NCBI GenBank assembly: GCA_017437165.1
Contig: JAFSBS010000051.1
Coordinates: 1 to 6,286, forward strand
DNA from: Clostridia bacterium
Lineage (GTDB): Bacteria > Bacillota > Clostridia > Oscillospirales > Acutalibacteraceae
Length of the DNA: 6,286 bases
Reading direction: 5' to 3'
Below are positions 1 to 6,150 of this stretch, in pieces. Under the pieces are notes generated by a model, which searched no databases, was not told the origin of the DNA, and saw only the letters and a list, made by a program, of their open reading frames with translations. Made by a program: the position numbers and the translations under genes. Every line of letters begins with the position of its first letter. The first letter of the stretch is position 1.

Positions 1-525
1 CAAATTGAAGTTACATTTGATATTGATGCTAATGGTATTGTTAATGTAAGTGCTAAAGATTTAGGTACTAATAAAGAACAAAAAATTACTATTACAGCAT
101 CAACAAACTTAAGCGAAGACGAAATTAACAAGGCAGTTAAAGAGGCAGAACAATTCGCAGAAGAAGATAAACAACGCAAAGAAGCAGTTGATATCCGTAA
201 CGGTGCAGACCAGATGGTATTCCAATGCGAAAAAATTCTTGAAGAAAATGGCGACAAATTAGACGAAGCTGACAAAAACGCTATTTCTTCACAGGTAGAA
301 GAATTAAAAGAAGCACTCAAAGGTGAAGATATAAATCTCATTAAATCAAAGCAAGAAGCACTTCAGGCTAAATTCTATGAGATTTCTGAAAAACTTTACA
401 AGGCTGCCGGTGGTGCACAAGGTTTCGACCCTAACGCAGCTCAAGGTTTTGACCCAAATGCTGCACAAGGCGGCACTGATGAAAACGGCTATTATGAAGC
501 TCCTTTCACAGATGTAAACGAATAA
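1..525 (+). CDS. dnaK: DnaK (Hsp70) chaperone, C-terminal part, 5' end outside window
   Basis: This is the last 174 codons of the ATP-dependent Hsp70 chaperone DnaK, open at the left edge in frame 1 and ending at TAA 523-525. The first ~25 residues are the end of the beta-sandwich substrate-binding domain (the [15 protein letters not shown] signature, followed by KEQKITI). From about residue 36 (LSEDEI) comes the alpha-helical lid, with family landmarks such as RNGAD, EENGDKL and LKGEDI. The disordered tail carries an eight-residue unit (GFDPNAAQ) twice in tandem, then an acidic end, [11 protein letters not shown], comparable to the conserved bacterial DnaK tail. The nucleotide-binding domain lies upstream of the window. 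DnaJ follows 65 bp downstream on the same strand, the classical Firmicutes order. DnaK cycles ATP to bind and release unfolded cytosolic proteins, with DnaJ and GrpE as partners. The identification is secure. Confidence 0.97.
   Translation, partial: QIEVTFDIDANGIVNVSAKDLGTNKEQKITITASTNLSEDEINKAVKEAEQFAEEDKQRKEAVDIRNGADQMVFQCEKILEENGDKLDEADKNAISSQVEELKEALKGEDINLIKSKQEALQAKFYEISEKLYKAAGGAQGFDPNAAQGFDPNAAQGGTDENGYYEAPFTDVNE
421..468 (+). repeat. 24-bp in-frame tandem duplication in the DnaK tail (2 copies)
   Basis: Two adjacent 24-bp units (421-444 and 445-468) each encode GFDPNAAQ. They differ at five positions, all synonymous (TTC/TTT, CCT/CCA, AAC/AAT, GCA/GCT, GCT/GCA). The protein repeat is therefore exact while the DNA has diverged, so this is not a fresh slippage product. 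It lies in the flexible region between the lid and the conserved acidic terminus. Confidence 0.9.
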
Positions 526-539
526 TTTAACCAATACAA

Positions 540-568
540 GCAAGAGAACTCTTAGCGGGTTCTCTTGC
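540..568 (+). other. Intercistronic hairpin between dnaK and dnaJ
   Basis: A perfect 10-bp inverted repeat (GCAAGAGAAC at 540-549, GTTCTCTTGC at 559-568) surrounds a 9-nt loop. It starts 14 bp after the dnaK stop and ends 22 bp before the dnaJ start. No T-run follows (the next bases are CAATGTGTAG), so it does not look like a full intrinsic terminator. Plausible roles are partial attenuation, an RNA processing site, or protection of the dnaK 3' end, giving more dnaK than dnaJ message. The hairpin is seen directly; its role is inferred. Confidence 0.7.
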
Positions 569-576
569 CAATGTGT

Positions 577-583
577 AGAAAGG
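577..583 (+). promoter_or_regulatory. Ribosome binding site of dnaJ
   Basis: AGAAAGG lies 7 bp before the ATG at 591. It supports that start, which also gives the standard DnaJ N-terminus ([12 protein letters not shown]). The site is free of the upstream hairpin. Confidence 0.7.
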
Positions 584-590
584 CTTTATT

Positions 591-1766
591 ATGGCAGATA
601 AAAGAGATTATTACGAAGTCCTTGGACTTTCCAAAGGTGCTTCAGGTGATGAAATAAAAAAATCTTACCGTCAACTCGCTAAAAAATATCACCCCGACTT
701 AAACCCCGATAATAAAGAAGCTGAAACTAAATTCAAAGACGTGAACGAAGCTTACGAAATCCTTTCTGACCCGGATAAAAAAGAAAAGTACGACCGTTTC
801 GGCTTTGCAGGCGTTGACCCATCTTATGGCGCCGGTCAGGGCGGTGCAGGTTTCGGTGGTTTTGGTGGCTTTGGCGACGGAATGGAATTTGATTTAGGTG
901 ACATCTTCGGTTCATTCTTTGGCGGTGGATTCGGTGGTGGCGGATTCGGAGGCAGTTCGCGTTCAAATCCAAACGCACCAAGACGCGGTAACGATATTCA
1001 GATTACAGTTTCTTTAACATTTGAAGAAACTGCAAAGGGTTGCACAAAGAATGTTGAATTCCCAAGAATTGAAACTTGTGACGAATGTGCAGGTAGCGGT
1101 GCTGCTAAAGGTACATCTTCACAGACTTGCCCTGAATGTAACGGACGCGGTCAGATTACAAGTCAGCAACGTACACCATTCGGTGTTATTTCAACACAGA
1201 AGCAATGCCCGAAATGTGGCGGTAAAGGTACTTATAACCCTACACCTTGTAACAAATGTAAAGGTGCAGGAAGAATCAGACGACCAATTAAGAAAGATAT
1301 TACAATACCTGCCGGTATTGATGATGGTCAGATGTTCACAGTACGTGGCGAAGGTAACCGCGGCTTAAATGGTGGTCCGAGTGGCGACTTAAGAGTTGCA
1401 GTTTCATTAAAACCACACCCATTCTTCCAGAGAGATGGCTACAATGTATGGTGCGAAGTAGATGTCTCTATTGTTCAGGCTGCTTTAGGTGATGAATTAA
1501 CAGTACCTACTCTTGACGGTCAGGTTAAATACAGTATTCCTGCAGGCACACAGCCTGGTGATGTATTTAAGCTCAAAGGCAAGGGTATTCAGGTTGTAAA
1601 CGGTACAAGACGTGGCGACCAGCTTGTAAAAATCAATGTTGTTATTCCGAAAAATCTTACTGATAAACAAAAAGAGCTTCTCAAAGAGTTCAATAAAGAA
1701 TCAGGTGGCAAAGATGTCAAGCCTGAGGAAAAGGGCGGTATTTTCGGGAAGAAGAAGAAAAAATAG
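591..1766 (+). CDS. dnaJ: DnaJ (Hsp40) co-chaperone
   Basis: Full-length DnaJ of 391 residues, within the usual bacterial size range. It delivers unfolded clients to DnaK and stimulates DnaK ATP hydrolysis in the cytosol. The J-domain spans residues ~5-70, with the catalytic HPD triad at 34-36. A Gly/Phe-rich linker follows at ~72-130 and includes the [10 protein letters not shown] stretch. The zinc-binding domain has all four CxxCxGxG repeats, starting at Cys163 (CDECAGSG), Cys180 (CPECNGRG), Cys206 (CPKCGGKG) and Cys220 (CNKCKGAG), so both zinc sites look intact. C-terminal substrate-binding domains follow (~235-365). The protein ends in a basic tail, GIFGKKKKK. The start is the first ATG with a well-placed AGAAAGG. 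It lies downstream of dnaK and is followed by a strong terminator, so dnaJ is the last gene of the unit. No CIRCE operator is visible here; heat-shock control, if present, would act upstream of the window. Confidence 0.98.
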   Translation: MADKRDYYEVLGLSKGASGDEIKKSYRQLAKKYHPDLNPDNKEAETKFKDVNEAYEILSDPDKKEKYDRFGFAGVDPSYGAGQGGAGFGGFGGFGDGMEFDLGDIFGSFFGGGFGGGGFGGSSRSNPNAPRRGNDIQITVSLTFEETAKGCTKNVEFPRIETCDECAGSGAAKGTSSQTCPECNGRGQITSQQRTPFGVISTQKQCPKCGGKGTYNPTPCNKCKGAGRIRRPIKKDITIPAGIDDGQMFTVRGEGNRGLNGGPSGDLRVAVSLKPHPFFQRDGYNVWCEVDVSIVQAALGDELTVPTLDGQVKYSIPAGTQPGDVFKLKGKGIQVVNGTRRGDQLVKINVVIPKNLTDKQKELLKEFNKESGGKDVKPEEKGGIFGKKKKK

Positions 1767-1767
1767 G

Positions 1768-1797
1768 TGCAAGTTGCAAGTATGCAAGTTGCAAGTG
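1768..1797 (+). repeat. Heptamer repeat array TGCAAGT x4 just after dnaJ
   Basis: Four exact copies of TGCAAGT lie at 1768-1774, 1775-1781, 1783-1789 and 1790-1796, with one extra A between the second and third. The array can also be read as two near-identical 15-bp units (1768-1782 and 1783-1797). It begins one base after the dnaJ stop codon and ends 13 bp before the terminator stem. It is noncoding. Its function is unknown; it may be a slippage-prone microsatellite or part of a dispersed intergenic repeat. Confidence 0.85.
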
Positions 1798-1809
1798 TTA
1801 TGACCAAAT

Positions 1810-1854
1810 AAAACATCCTATCATTTTCAATTTACGAAAATGATAGGATGTTTT
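1810..1854. terminator. Bidirectional intrinsic terminator between converging units
   Basis: A perfect 19-bp stem (left arm 1810-1828, right arm 1836-1854) encloses a 7-nt loop (AATTTAC). On the + strand it runs into TTTTTG and ends dnaJ transcription. On the - strand it runs into TTTTATTT and would end the membrane-protein transcript. The right arm lies 2 bp from the stop codon of the - strand gene at 1857, so one element very economically serves both units. Confidence 0.93.
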
Positions 1855-1856
1855 TG

Positions 1857-2306
1857 TTACCTTTTTAAATTTGGATTATTTTTAATAAATTTCACTAACA
1901 CTACCAATCGGGTTATTAAATATGAAATGACAAACCATATTAACAACAATATTATACCAATATTGCCTGAAGCGTCGAGTTTATTTCCCGGCAACACATC
2001 AAAAGGGATATATAAATCTAACGCACACCAAAGGAAATAGAAGTCTATTAAGCTAAAAATGCTCATTAGTGAAAATATGGTTACTTCTCTTTTCGATTTA
2101 ATTTTTTGCAATAATTTAGAGTAGAAAAACGCCAATATTACTGTAATTACAGTTGCAACAATTAATGAACTGTACGGCAAAAAACTTATATTCAGTAAAC
2201 AAACAGCAATTTGTACCGTTACCAATAAACCAATGCTTTCTATAAAACCGACGAATATTGCTTTAAATACTGTATTAAATAAAGAATCTATTGAATCTTT
2301 TTTCAT
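1857..2306 (-). CDS. Small four-helix membrane protein, unknown function
   Basis: I do not recognise the family of this 149-residue protein. The sequence shows four hydrophobic segments at about residues 13-38, 46-66, 75-99 and 116-138. Basic residues cluster at the N-terminus, in the loop at 64-73 (KLLQKIKSKR) and at the C-terminus (KFIKNNPNLKR), which predicts both ends inside the cell. The loop at ~100-115 would be outside and holds PFDVLPGN. No metal-binding Cys/His cluster or enzymatic motif is visible. The ATG at 2304-2306 is the only reasonable start: an in-frame TAA lies 9 bp upstream and the next Met is deep in the protein. The Shine-Dalgarno candidate AAGGGGAG (2321-2328) is 14 bp away, which is long. 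The gene is 85 bp downstream of the ATPase on the same strand, so co-transcription is possible. It ends beside the shared terminator. Confidence 0.8.
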   Translation of the reverse strand: MKKDSIDSLFNTVFKAIFVGFIESIGLLVTVQIAVCLLNISFLPYSSLIVATVITVILAFFYSKLLQKIKSKREVTIFSLMSIFSLIDFYFLWCALDLYIPFDVLPGNKLDASGNIGIILLLIWFVISYLITRLVVLVKFIKNNPNLKR

Positions 2307-2334
2307 TATATTTCTTTAAACTCCCCTTGCCAAC

Positions 2335-2363
2335 ATTATAATTGCCGACCGCAGGTCCCGAAA
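2335..2363 (-). promoter_or_regulatory. Weak candidate promoter for the small membrane protein
   Basis: On the - strand a perfect TATAAT (2335-2340) lies in the 85-bp gap. The matching -35 position with 17-bp spacing (2358-2363) reads TTTCGG, which is poor, and there is no TG extension. Transcription would begin around 2328, close to the Shine-Dalgarno site. In AT-rich DNA a lone TATAAT is weak evidence, so readthrough from the ATPase gene remains a good alternative. Confidence 0.25.
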
Positions 2364-2394
2364 TTCTGCATTCTGCACTCTGCATTATGCATTA
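2363..2394 (-). repeat. Heptamer repeat array (TGCATTC/TGCACTC/TGCATTA) at the ATPase 3' end
   Basis: On the + strand there are four head-to-tail 7-mers: TGCATTC (2367-2373), TGCACTC (2374-2380), TGCATTA (2381-2387) and TGCATTA (2388-2394), preceded by a partial copy ATTC (2363-2366). The last three bases (2392-2394) are also the stop codon of the ATPase on the - strand. Read in the direction of that gene, the units after the stop are TGCATAA, TGCAGAG, TGCAGAA and TGCAGAA. The array fills part of the gap before the small membrane protein. Its function is unknown. Confidence 0.85.
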
Positions 2395-4281
2395 TTTTTT
2401 TGTTATCTTTCCACTATTAATTAAAATCACAAACGCCCCTATATTATGTAAAAACGCACCAACGAGTGGGGTTACAAGTCCCGTTGCAGCAAGAACCATC
2501 ATAACAAAACTAATTGAAAAAGCAATTATAATATTCTGATAAATTGTTGCTTTTGTTTTTCTTGAAAGTTCAACTACAAATGGTAAATTATCAAGTGAAT
2601 TATTCATAAGAGAAATATCGGCACTCTGAATTGCTGTATCTGACCCCATAGCACCCATAGCAATTCCGACATCTGCTTCTGAAAGTGCAAGTGAATCGTT
2701 TATACCATCGCCAACAACTGCAACAATATGATTTTTTCTTGCTTCCTTTACCTTTTCTAACTTCTGTTCAGGTAAAAGTTCACTGAACATCGTGTCAATA
2801 TCAGCATCCGCCATTACACGCTTTGCTTCCGCTTCGTTATCGCCGGTAAGTACTGTTACTTCTTTTACGCCCAACTCTCTCAATTTTCTAACTGTATCGT
2901 TAGCGTCAGTTCTTAAAACATCCCTGAAAACAATAGCACCTAAAACCATATTATTTTTAGCTACCCAACTGAGTGTACCTTGTTTTTCGATATTTTCCGG
3001 AAGTTTAAGCCCTAATGACGAAATATATCTTGAATTACCAACAACAATTTCGTCATCACCCTTAACACCTTTAACACCATTACCTACAATTTCAGTAATT
3101 TCAAAATCTTTATCGTATTCATTGTCCTCCACAAGAGCCATAATAGATTTTGAAGTCGGATGCAAAGAACCATGAGCAACTGAAGCAGCAGTTTTTACAA
3201 GTTCTTCTTTTGTTTCAGCATTTTCTAAATAAAAATCAACTGCTTCTAAAGTACCATTTGTAATAGTACCTGTTTTGTCAAAAACAAAATAATCTACATC
3301 TGTTAATTTTTCAATAAATGATGGATTTTTAATAAGAACACCACGTTTTGTAGCACTTGCTAATGCTGCAATAACAGGTGCAGAAGATACTAACATATAT
3401 CCGCACGGACAACTTACAACAAGAATTGCAATAGCTTTGCTTATATCTTTTGTAAAAAGCCACATTAAAGTTGCAACTACTAAAACAATCGGCAGATAAT
3501 AAGTCATAAATTTATCGACTATCTGTGTTTCAGGTACAGTCATTTTTTCTGCACCTTCTAAAAGTTCAACTATTTTCTGGAACGAAGTATCTGAATATGG
3601 TTTTGTCACTTCGATAGTCAAAAGTCCGTCTATATTGGTAGTTCCGGCATATACTGTGTCACCCTGCCTTACTTCTTTAGGCAAGGCTTCACCTGTCAGA
3701 GACTTCTGGTCCATATTGGAAATACCGCTTTTTACAACACCGTCAATTGGTAAAGACATACCTGGTTTTACTAATATCAAATCACCCTTTTTAAGAGTTT
3801 TAGCATCTACTTCTTTTTCTTCACCGTCAACTAAAATTATAGCAGTATCTGCCTGAAGTTTTTTAAGACCTTCAATAGCATCCCTTCCGCCCATAATACT
3901 CTTTTCTTCTAAAAAATGAACGAGAGTAAGTATTATAGGTATAAGTCCTGCTAAAATATATTGACCATCTAAAACAGAAACAAGAATAGCGATTGATACG
4001 AGTATTTCCATTGAGGAATTTATATCTTTTTGTAAAAAACCCTTAACCGCTGTAAAAAACACAGGAACACTTATTATGGCAACACCAATTAAATAAATTG
4101 CCCCTTGTATTACTTGTTGTGTTGGAAAAAACTTACCATATAAATAACCCGCCAAAAGAAAAACTATTGCAGATACCGCTTCAACGATATCTTTTTTTAA
4201 TTTATTCTTTTCTTTATCTGATATATAATTCTGAGAATATCCTTTAACGGAATTCTCCACCATATTATTTATTTTTTTCAT
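2392..4281 (-). CDS. P1B-type heavy-metal-transporting P-type ATPase
   Basis: This 629-residue ATP-driven cation pump has the eight-helix P1B layout: helices near 33-52, 58-78, 90-104, 107-124, 260-277, 281-308, 580-600 and 603-624. Catalytic motifs are complete: actuator TGE (196-198), metal-site CPC (291-293) in helix 6, phosphorylation motif DKTGT with Asp335, the HP dipeptide (374-375), the nucleotide-domain GNGVKG (400-405), VLTGDN (477-482) and hinge GDGIND (524-529). It has no N-terminal CxxC heavy-metal domain; the first 32 residues are polar, Lys-rich and Cys-free. The CPC segment is unusual: CPCGYMLVSSAP is two residues longer to the proline than the common CPCALxxxTP form. Helix 8 has HNIGAFVILINS, not the DLGA type of Zn/Cd pumps. 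The substrate metal therefore cannot be assigned. The start has AGGAG (4288-4292) at 6-bp spacing, overlapping the stop of the HflK-like gene only 9 bp upstream. Confidence 0.93.
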   Translation of the reverse strand: MKKINNMVENSVKGYSQNYISDKEKNKLKKDIVEAVSAIVFLLAGYLYGKFFPTQQVIQGAIYLIGVAIISVPVFFTAVKGFLQKDINSSMEILVSIAILVSVLDGQYILAGLIPIILTLVHFLEEKSIMGGRDAIEGLKKLQADTAIILVDGEEKEVDAKTLKKGDLILVKPGMSLPIDGVVKSGISNMDQKSLTGEALPKEVRQGDTVYAGTTNIDGLLTIEVTKPYSDTSFQKIVELLEGAEKMTVPETQIVDKFMTYYLPIVLVVATLMWLFTKDISKAIAILVVSCPCGYMLVSSAPVIAALASATKRGVLIKNPSFIEKLTDVDYFVFDKTGTITNGTLEAVDFYLENAETKEELVKTAASVAHGSLHPTSKSIMALVEDNEYDKDFEITEIVGNGVKGVKGDDEIVVGNSRYISSLGLKLPENIEKQGTLSWVAKNNMVLGAIVFRDVLRTDANDTVRKLRELGVKEVTVLTGDNEAEAKRVMADADIDTMFSELLPEQKLEKVKEARKNHIVAVVGDGINDSLALSEADVGIAMGAMGSDTAIQSADISLMNNSLDNLPFVVELSRKTKATIYQNIIIAFSISFVMMVLAATGLVTPLVGAFLHNIGAFVILINSGKITKK

Positions 4282-4287
4282 AAACTA

Positions 4288-4292
4288 CTCCT
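4288..4292 (-). promoter_or_regulatory. Ribosome binding site of the ATPase, overlapping upstream stop
   Basis: AGGAG on the - strand lies 6 bp before the ATPase ATG (4279-4281). It shares bases with the TAG stop (4291-4293) of the HflK-like gene. This fixes the start and implies translational coupling of the scaffold protein and the pump. Confidence 0.85.
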
Positions 4293-5247
4293 ATGGAAGT
4301 ATTACCTTTGCTCCCTCTTCACCATCAGGAACAATTACAGTAGCACCAGCGTCTTTCAGGACTTTACTTACTCTGCTTCTGAACACACCATTTTTAACTA
4401 CTTCGGGATTTGCTTTGTATTGTTCGTACAAACCATTGAACTCCGCAATTTCTTCATTCGCTTTAGCAATTTTATCTGCCTGATTTTTCTTTGCTTCACT
4501 GACTAAAGAATCTGAATCTGCCTGCGCTTTCGGAATTTTGGATTCTGTGTAATCATTCGCCTCTTGTATAAGTGTCTGTTTTTTTACTGATGCAGTAATT
4601 ACTGCATCAAAAGCATCTTTGGTTTCGTTAGGGGGAATTACATTTGTAAGTTCAATATTGGTAATTGTTATACCGCAATCAAGTTCATCAAGCACTGTCT
4701 GGGAGTTCTTTCTTAAATCCGCCGAAAGTTTTGTTTTTTCAGTTGTAAGTACACTATCAACAGTCATTGAAGTTACAAGCGGTACAGTTTCGCCACTTAC
4801 AACACCTTTTACGATTTCGTCAATTTCGTTAATATAAAGCGCATATCTCACAGGGTCACTTATTTTATATTTTACAACACTTCTTATAAGAACAAGATTG
4901 CTGTCACCGGTAATTACATAACCACCTGTTTTAAAATTACGATTTATTGTTGTATCTTCACTGTAATGATTTTCTACTGTTATCTCCTGAACAGTTTCGA
5001 CCGGCACTTTTATAACTTCATCTATAATATAAGGGAATGCAAAATGAAGTCCCGGTTGTTTTATCTGTTCTTCAGTAGTTGTACCTGTAAGTTTACCAAA
5101 ACGAAGCACAACAGCAACTTCATTACTGTCAACCTTGTAAACACCTGTAAGAACAATAAGCGCTACTGAACCTATAACTACCCATTTGAAGTATTTCATA
5201 ATAGAATTCATTATGACTTCAAAAATTTCAATACTCTTATTTTTCAT
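4291..5247 (-). CDS. HflK-like SPFH/band-7 membrane protein
   Basis: This 318-residue protein is HflK-like. It has a short N-terminus, one membrane helix (~19-37) and an SPFH/band-7 domain (~38-220) starting VDSNEVAVVLRFGK, with PGLHFAFP at 65-72. ITGDSNLV (112-119) matches the diagnostic HflK region (TGDEN in E. coli), then KYKISDP (126-132) and VIPPNETKDAFDAV (203-216). A charged, Ala-rich coiled coil occupies ~220-280, ending EQYKANPEVVK. The C-terminus is hydrophilic. It lacks the long N-terminal extension of E. coli HflK (419 residues). In E. coli, HflK and HflC form a periplasm-facing cage around FtsH; this Gram-positive homologue would face outward. The first ATG is preferred because AGG (5256-5258) lies 8 bp upstream; Met13 and Met17, directly before the helix, lack a convincing site. 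It lies 15 bp after the HflC-like gene and 9 bp before the ATPase. Confidence 0.88.
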   Translation of the reverse strand: MKNKSIEIFEVIMNSIMKYFKWVVIGSVALIVLTGVYKVDSNEVAVVLRFGKLTGTTTEEQIKQPGLHFAFPYIIDEVIKVPVETVQEITVENHYSEDTTINRNFKTGGYVITGDSNLVLIRSVVKYKISDPVRYALYINEIDEIVKGVVSGETVPLVTSMTVDSVLTTEKTKLSADLRKNSQTVLDELDCGITITNIELTNVIPPNETKDAFDAVITASVKKQTLIQEANDYTESKIPKAQADSDSLVSEAKKNQADKIAKANEEIAEFNGLYEQYKANPEVVKNGVFRSRVSKVLKDAGATVIVPDGEEGAKVILP

Positions 5248-5262
5248 TATTTTTACCTACTC

Positions 5263-6147
5263 TTATTGCAATTCATCAACAATGTCAAATGGTGAATCTT
5301 CACTTTTCATAATTATTACTGTATCTTCATTAACAGAATTTTCAAGTGCTATAAGTTTTTTGAGGAAGATGAATAATTCTGAATTCTTATCATAAGCATC
5401 GCCATAAATCTCTGCAACTTTTCTTTCTGTTTCTGCGTCAATTTCTGCCGCTTCCAACTTACCACTTGCCAGAATTTCTGCCGCTTTTGCATTCGCTTCA
5501 CTCATAATAATTGCAGCATCTCTTTCACCTTCAGAAAGAAGTTTTGTTACTTGTTTTTCTCTGTCGGCAATCATCTGCTCAAATACACTCTCAATATTAT
5601 TTGTAGGAAGTGCAAGTCTTTTAATTTTTACTGTTTCAACTTTTATACCATAATCTTTGAGAGCATTTTCTGCAACAGATTTTTCAATAAGTGCAGAAAT
5701 TTCGTTTATTTTGATATTTTCCAAATCGGTTGAAACTAAAGAAGATAGTTCATAATTACCCATAACACCGTTTTTAACATTTGCTGTAAGGTCATTAAGA
5801 TATTTTTCTGCTTTTTCGTTATCACCTACACTTGTGTAGAATTTCATCGCATCTTCAATATGCCATACAAGATATGTCTGTAAAATAACATTTTTCTTAT
5901 CATTTGTAAGAGTTTCTGTGTAACCGGAATCCATATATTGACTTCTTGTGTCGTATGTATAAACACTTTCAAATGGATATGGCAATTTAAAATGAAGTCC
6001 TGACTCCATATAAACTGCTCTTACTTCACCAAAACGGGAAACAATAGCACAAGAACCTTCTTTTACTGTGAATGTAAACCCAAACACTGCTATAATTACA
6101 ACAAGTAAAAGAGCAAACACCCATTTATAAATTTTTTTAATTTTCAT
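5263..6147 (-). CDS. hflC: HflC-like SPFH/band-7 membrane protein
   Basis: This 294-residue protein is a clear HflC homologue (E. coli HflC is 334). It has a signal-anchor helix at ~9-28, then an SPFH domain with SRFGEVRAV, SGLHFKLPYPFESV (49-62), TNDKKNVILQTYLVWHIED (81-99, the HflC 'KEKKDL...YIKWRI' region) and IKVETVKIKRLALP (168-181). A long Glu/Ala-rich coiled coil runs ~185-250 (REKQ, EGERDAA, EANAKAAE). The end shows the HflC hallmark FIFLKKLIALENSV (259-272), comparable to 'FIRSLRAYENS'. The start ATG has GGAGG (6156-6160) 8 bp away. Only 3 bp separate it from the upstream partial gene, so the two are translationally coupled. It would assemble with the neighbouring HflK-like subunits in the membrane. 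Whether FtsH is the client cannot be told from this window. Confidence 0.92.
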   Translation of the reverse strand: MKIKKIYKWVFALLLVVIIAVFGFTFTVKEGSCAIVSRFGEVRAVYMESGLHFKLPYPFESVYTYDTRSQYMDSGYTETLTNDKKNVILQTYLVWHIEDAMKFYTSVGDNEKAEKYLNDLTANVKNGVMGNYELSSLVSTDLENIKINEISALIEKSVAENALKDYGIKVETVKIKRLALPTNNIESVFEQMIADREKQVTKLLSEGERDAAIIMSEANAKAAEILASGKLEAAEIDAETERKVAEIYGDAYDKNSELFIFLKKLIALENSVNEDTVIIMKSEDSPFDIVDELQ

Positions 6148-6150
6148 TTT

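Noticed and set aside
540..568. CIRCE-like operator (9-bp arms, 9-bp spacer)
   Set aside because: The geometry matches the HrcA-binding CIRCE element, but the arm sequence (CAAGAGAAC) is unlike the conserved TTAGCACTC, and it lies between dnaK and dnaJ, not at a promoter.
1021..1368. 115-codon open frame inside dnaJ
   Set aside because: It overlaps the zinc-finger region of dnaJ in another frame and its translation has no recognisable features; it is a shadow of the real gene.
1749..1766. Frameshift or truncation at the poly-lysine end of dnaJ
   Set aside because: The A-rich run could slip, but the frame is continuous, all DnaJ domains are complete and a terminator follows directly.
1840..2040. 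66-codon open frame on the + strand
   Set aside because: It starts inside the terminator stem and lies antisense to the membrane protein gene, which has a longer frame and clear helix pattern; no convincing ribosome site was seen.
1768..2394. Possible CRISPR-like arrays
   Set aside because: The repeat units are 7 bp, directly abutting, without unique spacers, and no cas genes are present.
2792..3175. 127-codon + strand frame opposite the ATPase
   Set aside because: The Ser/Thr/Pro-rich translation is typical of the complement of a coding strand, and the ATPase motifs on the other strand are unambiguous.
5199..5211. Internal starts Met13 or Met17 of the HflK-like protein
   Set aside because: Both would place the start directly before the helix as in the HflC-like neighbour, but neither has a Shine-Dalgarno sequence, while the first ATG has AGG at 8-bp spacing.
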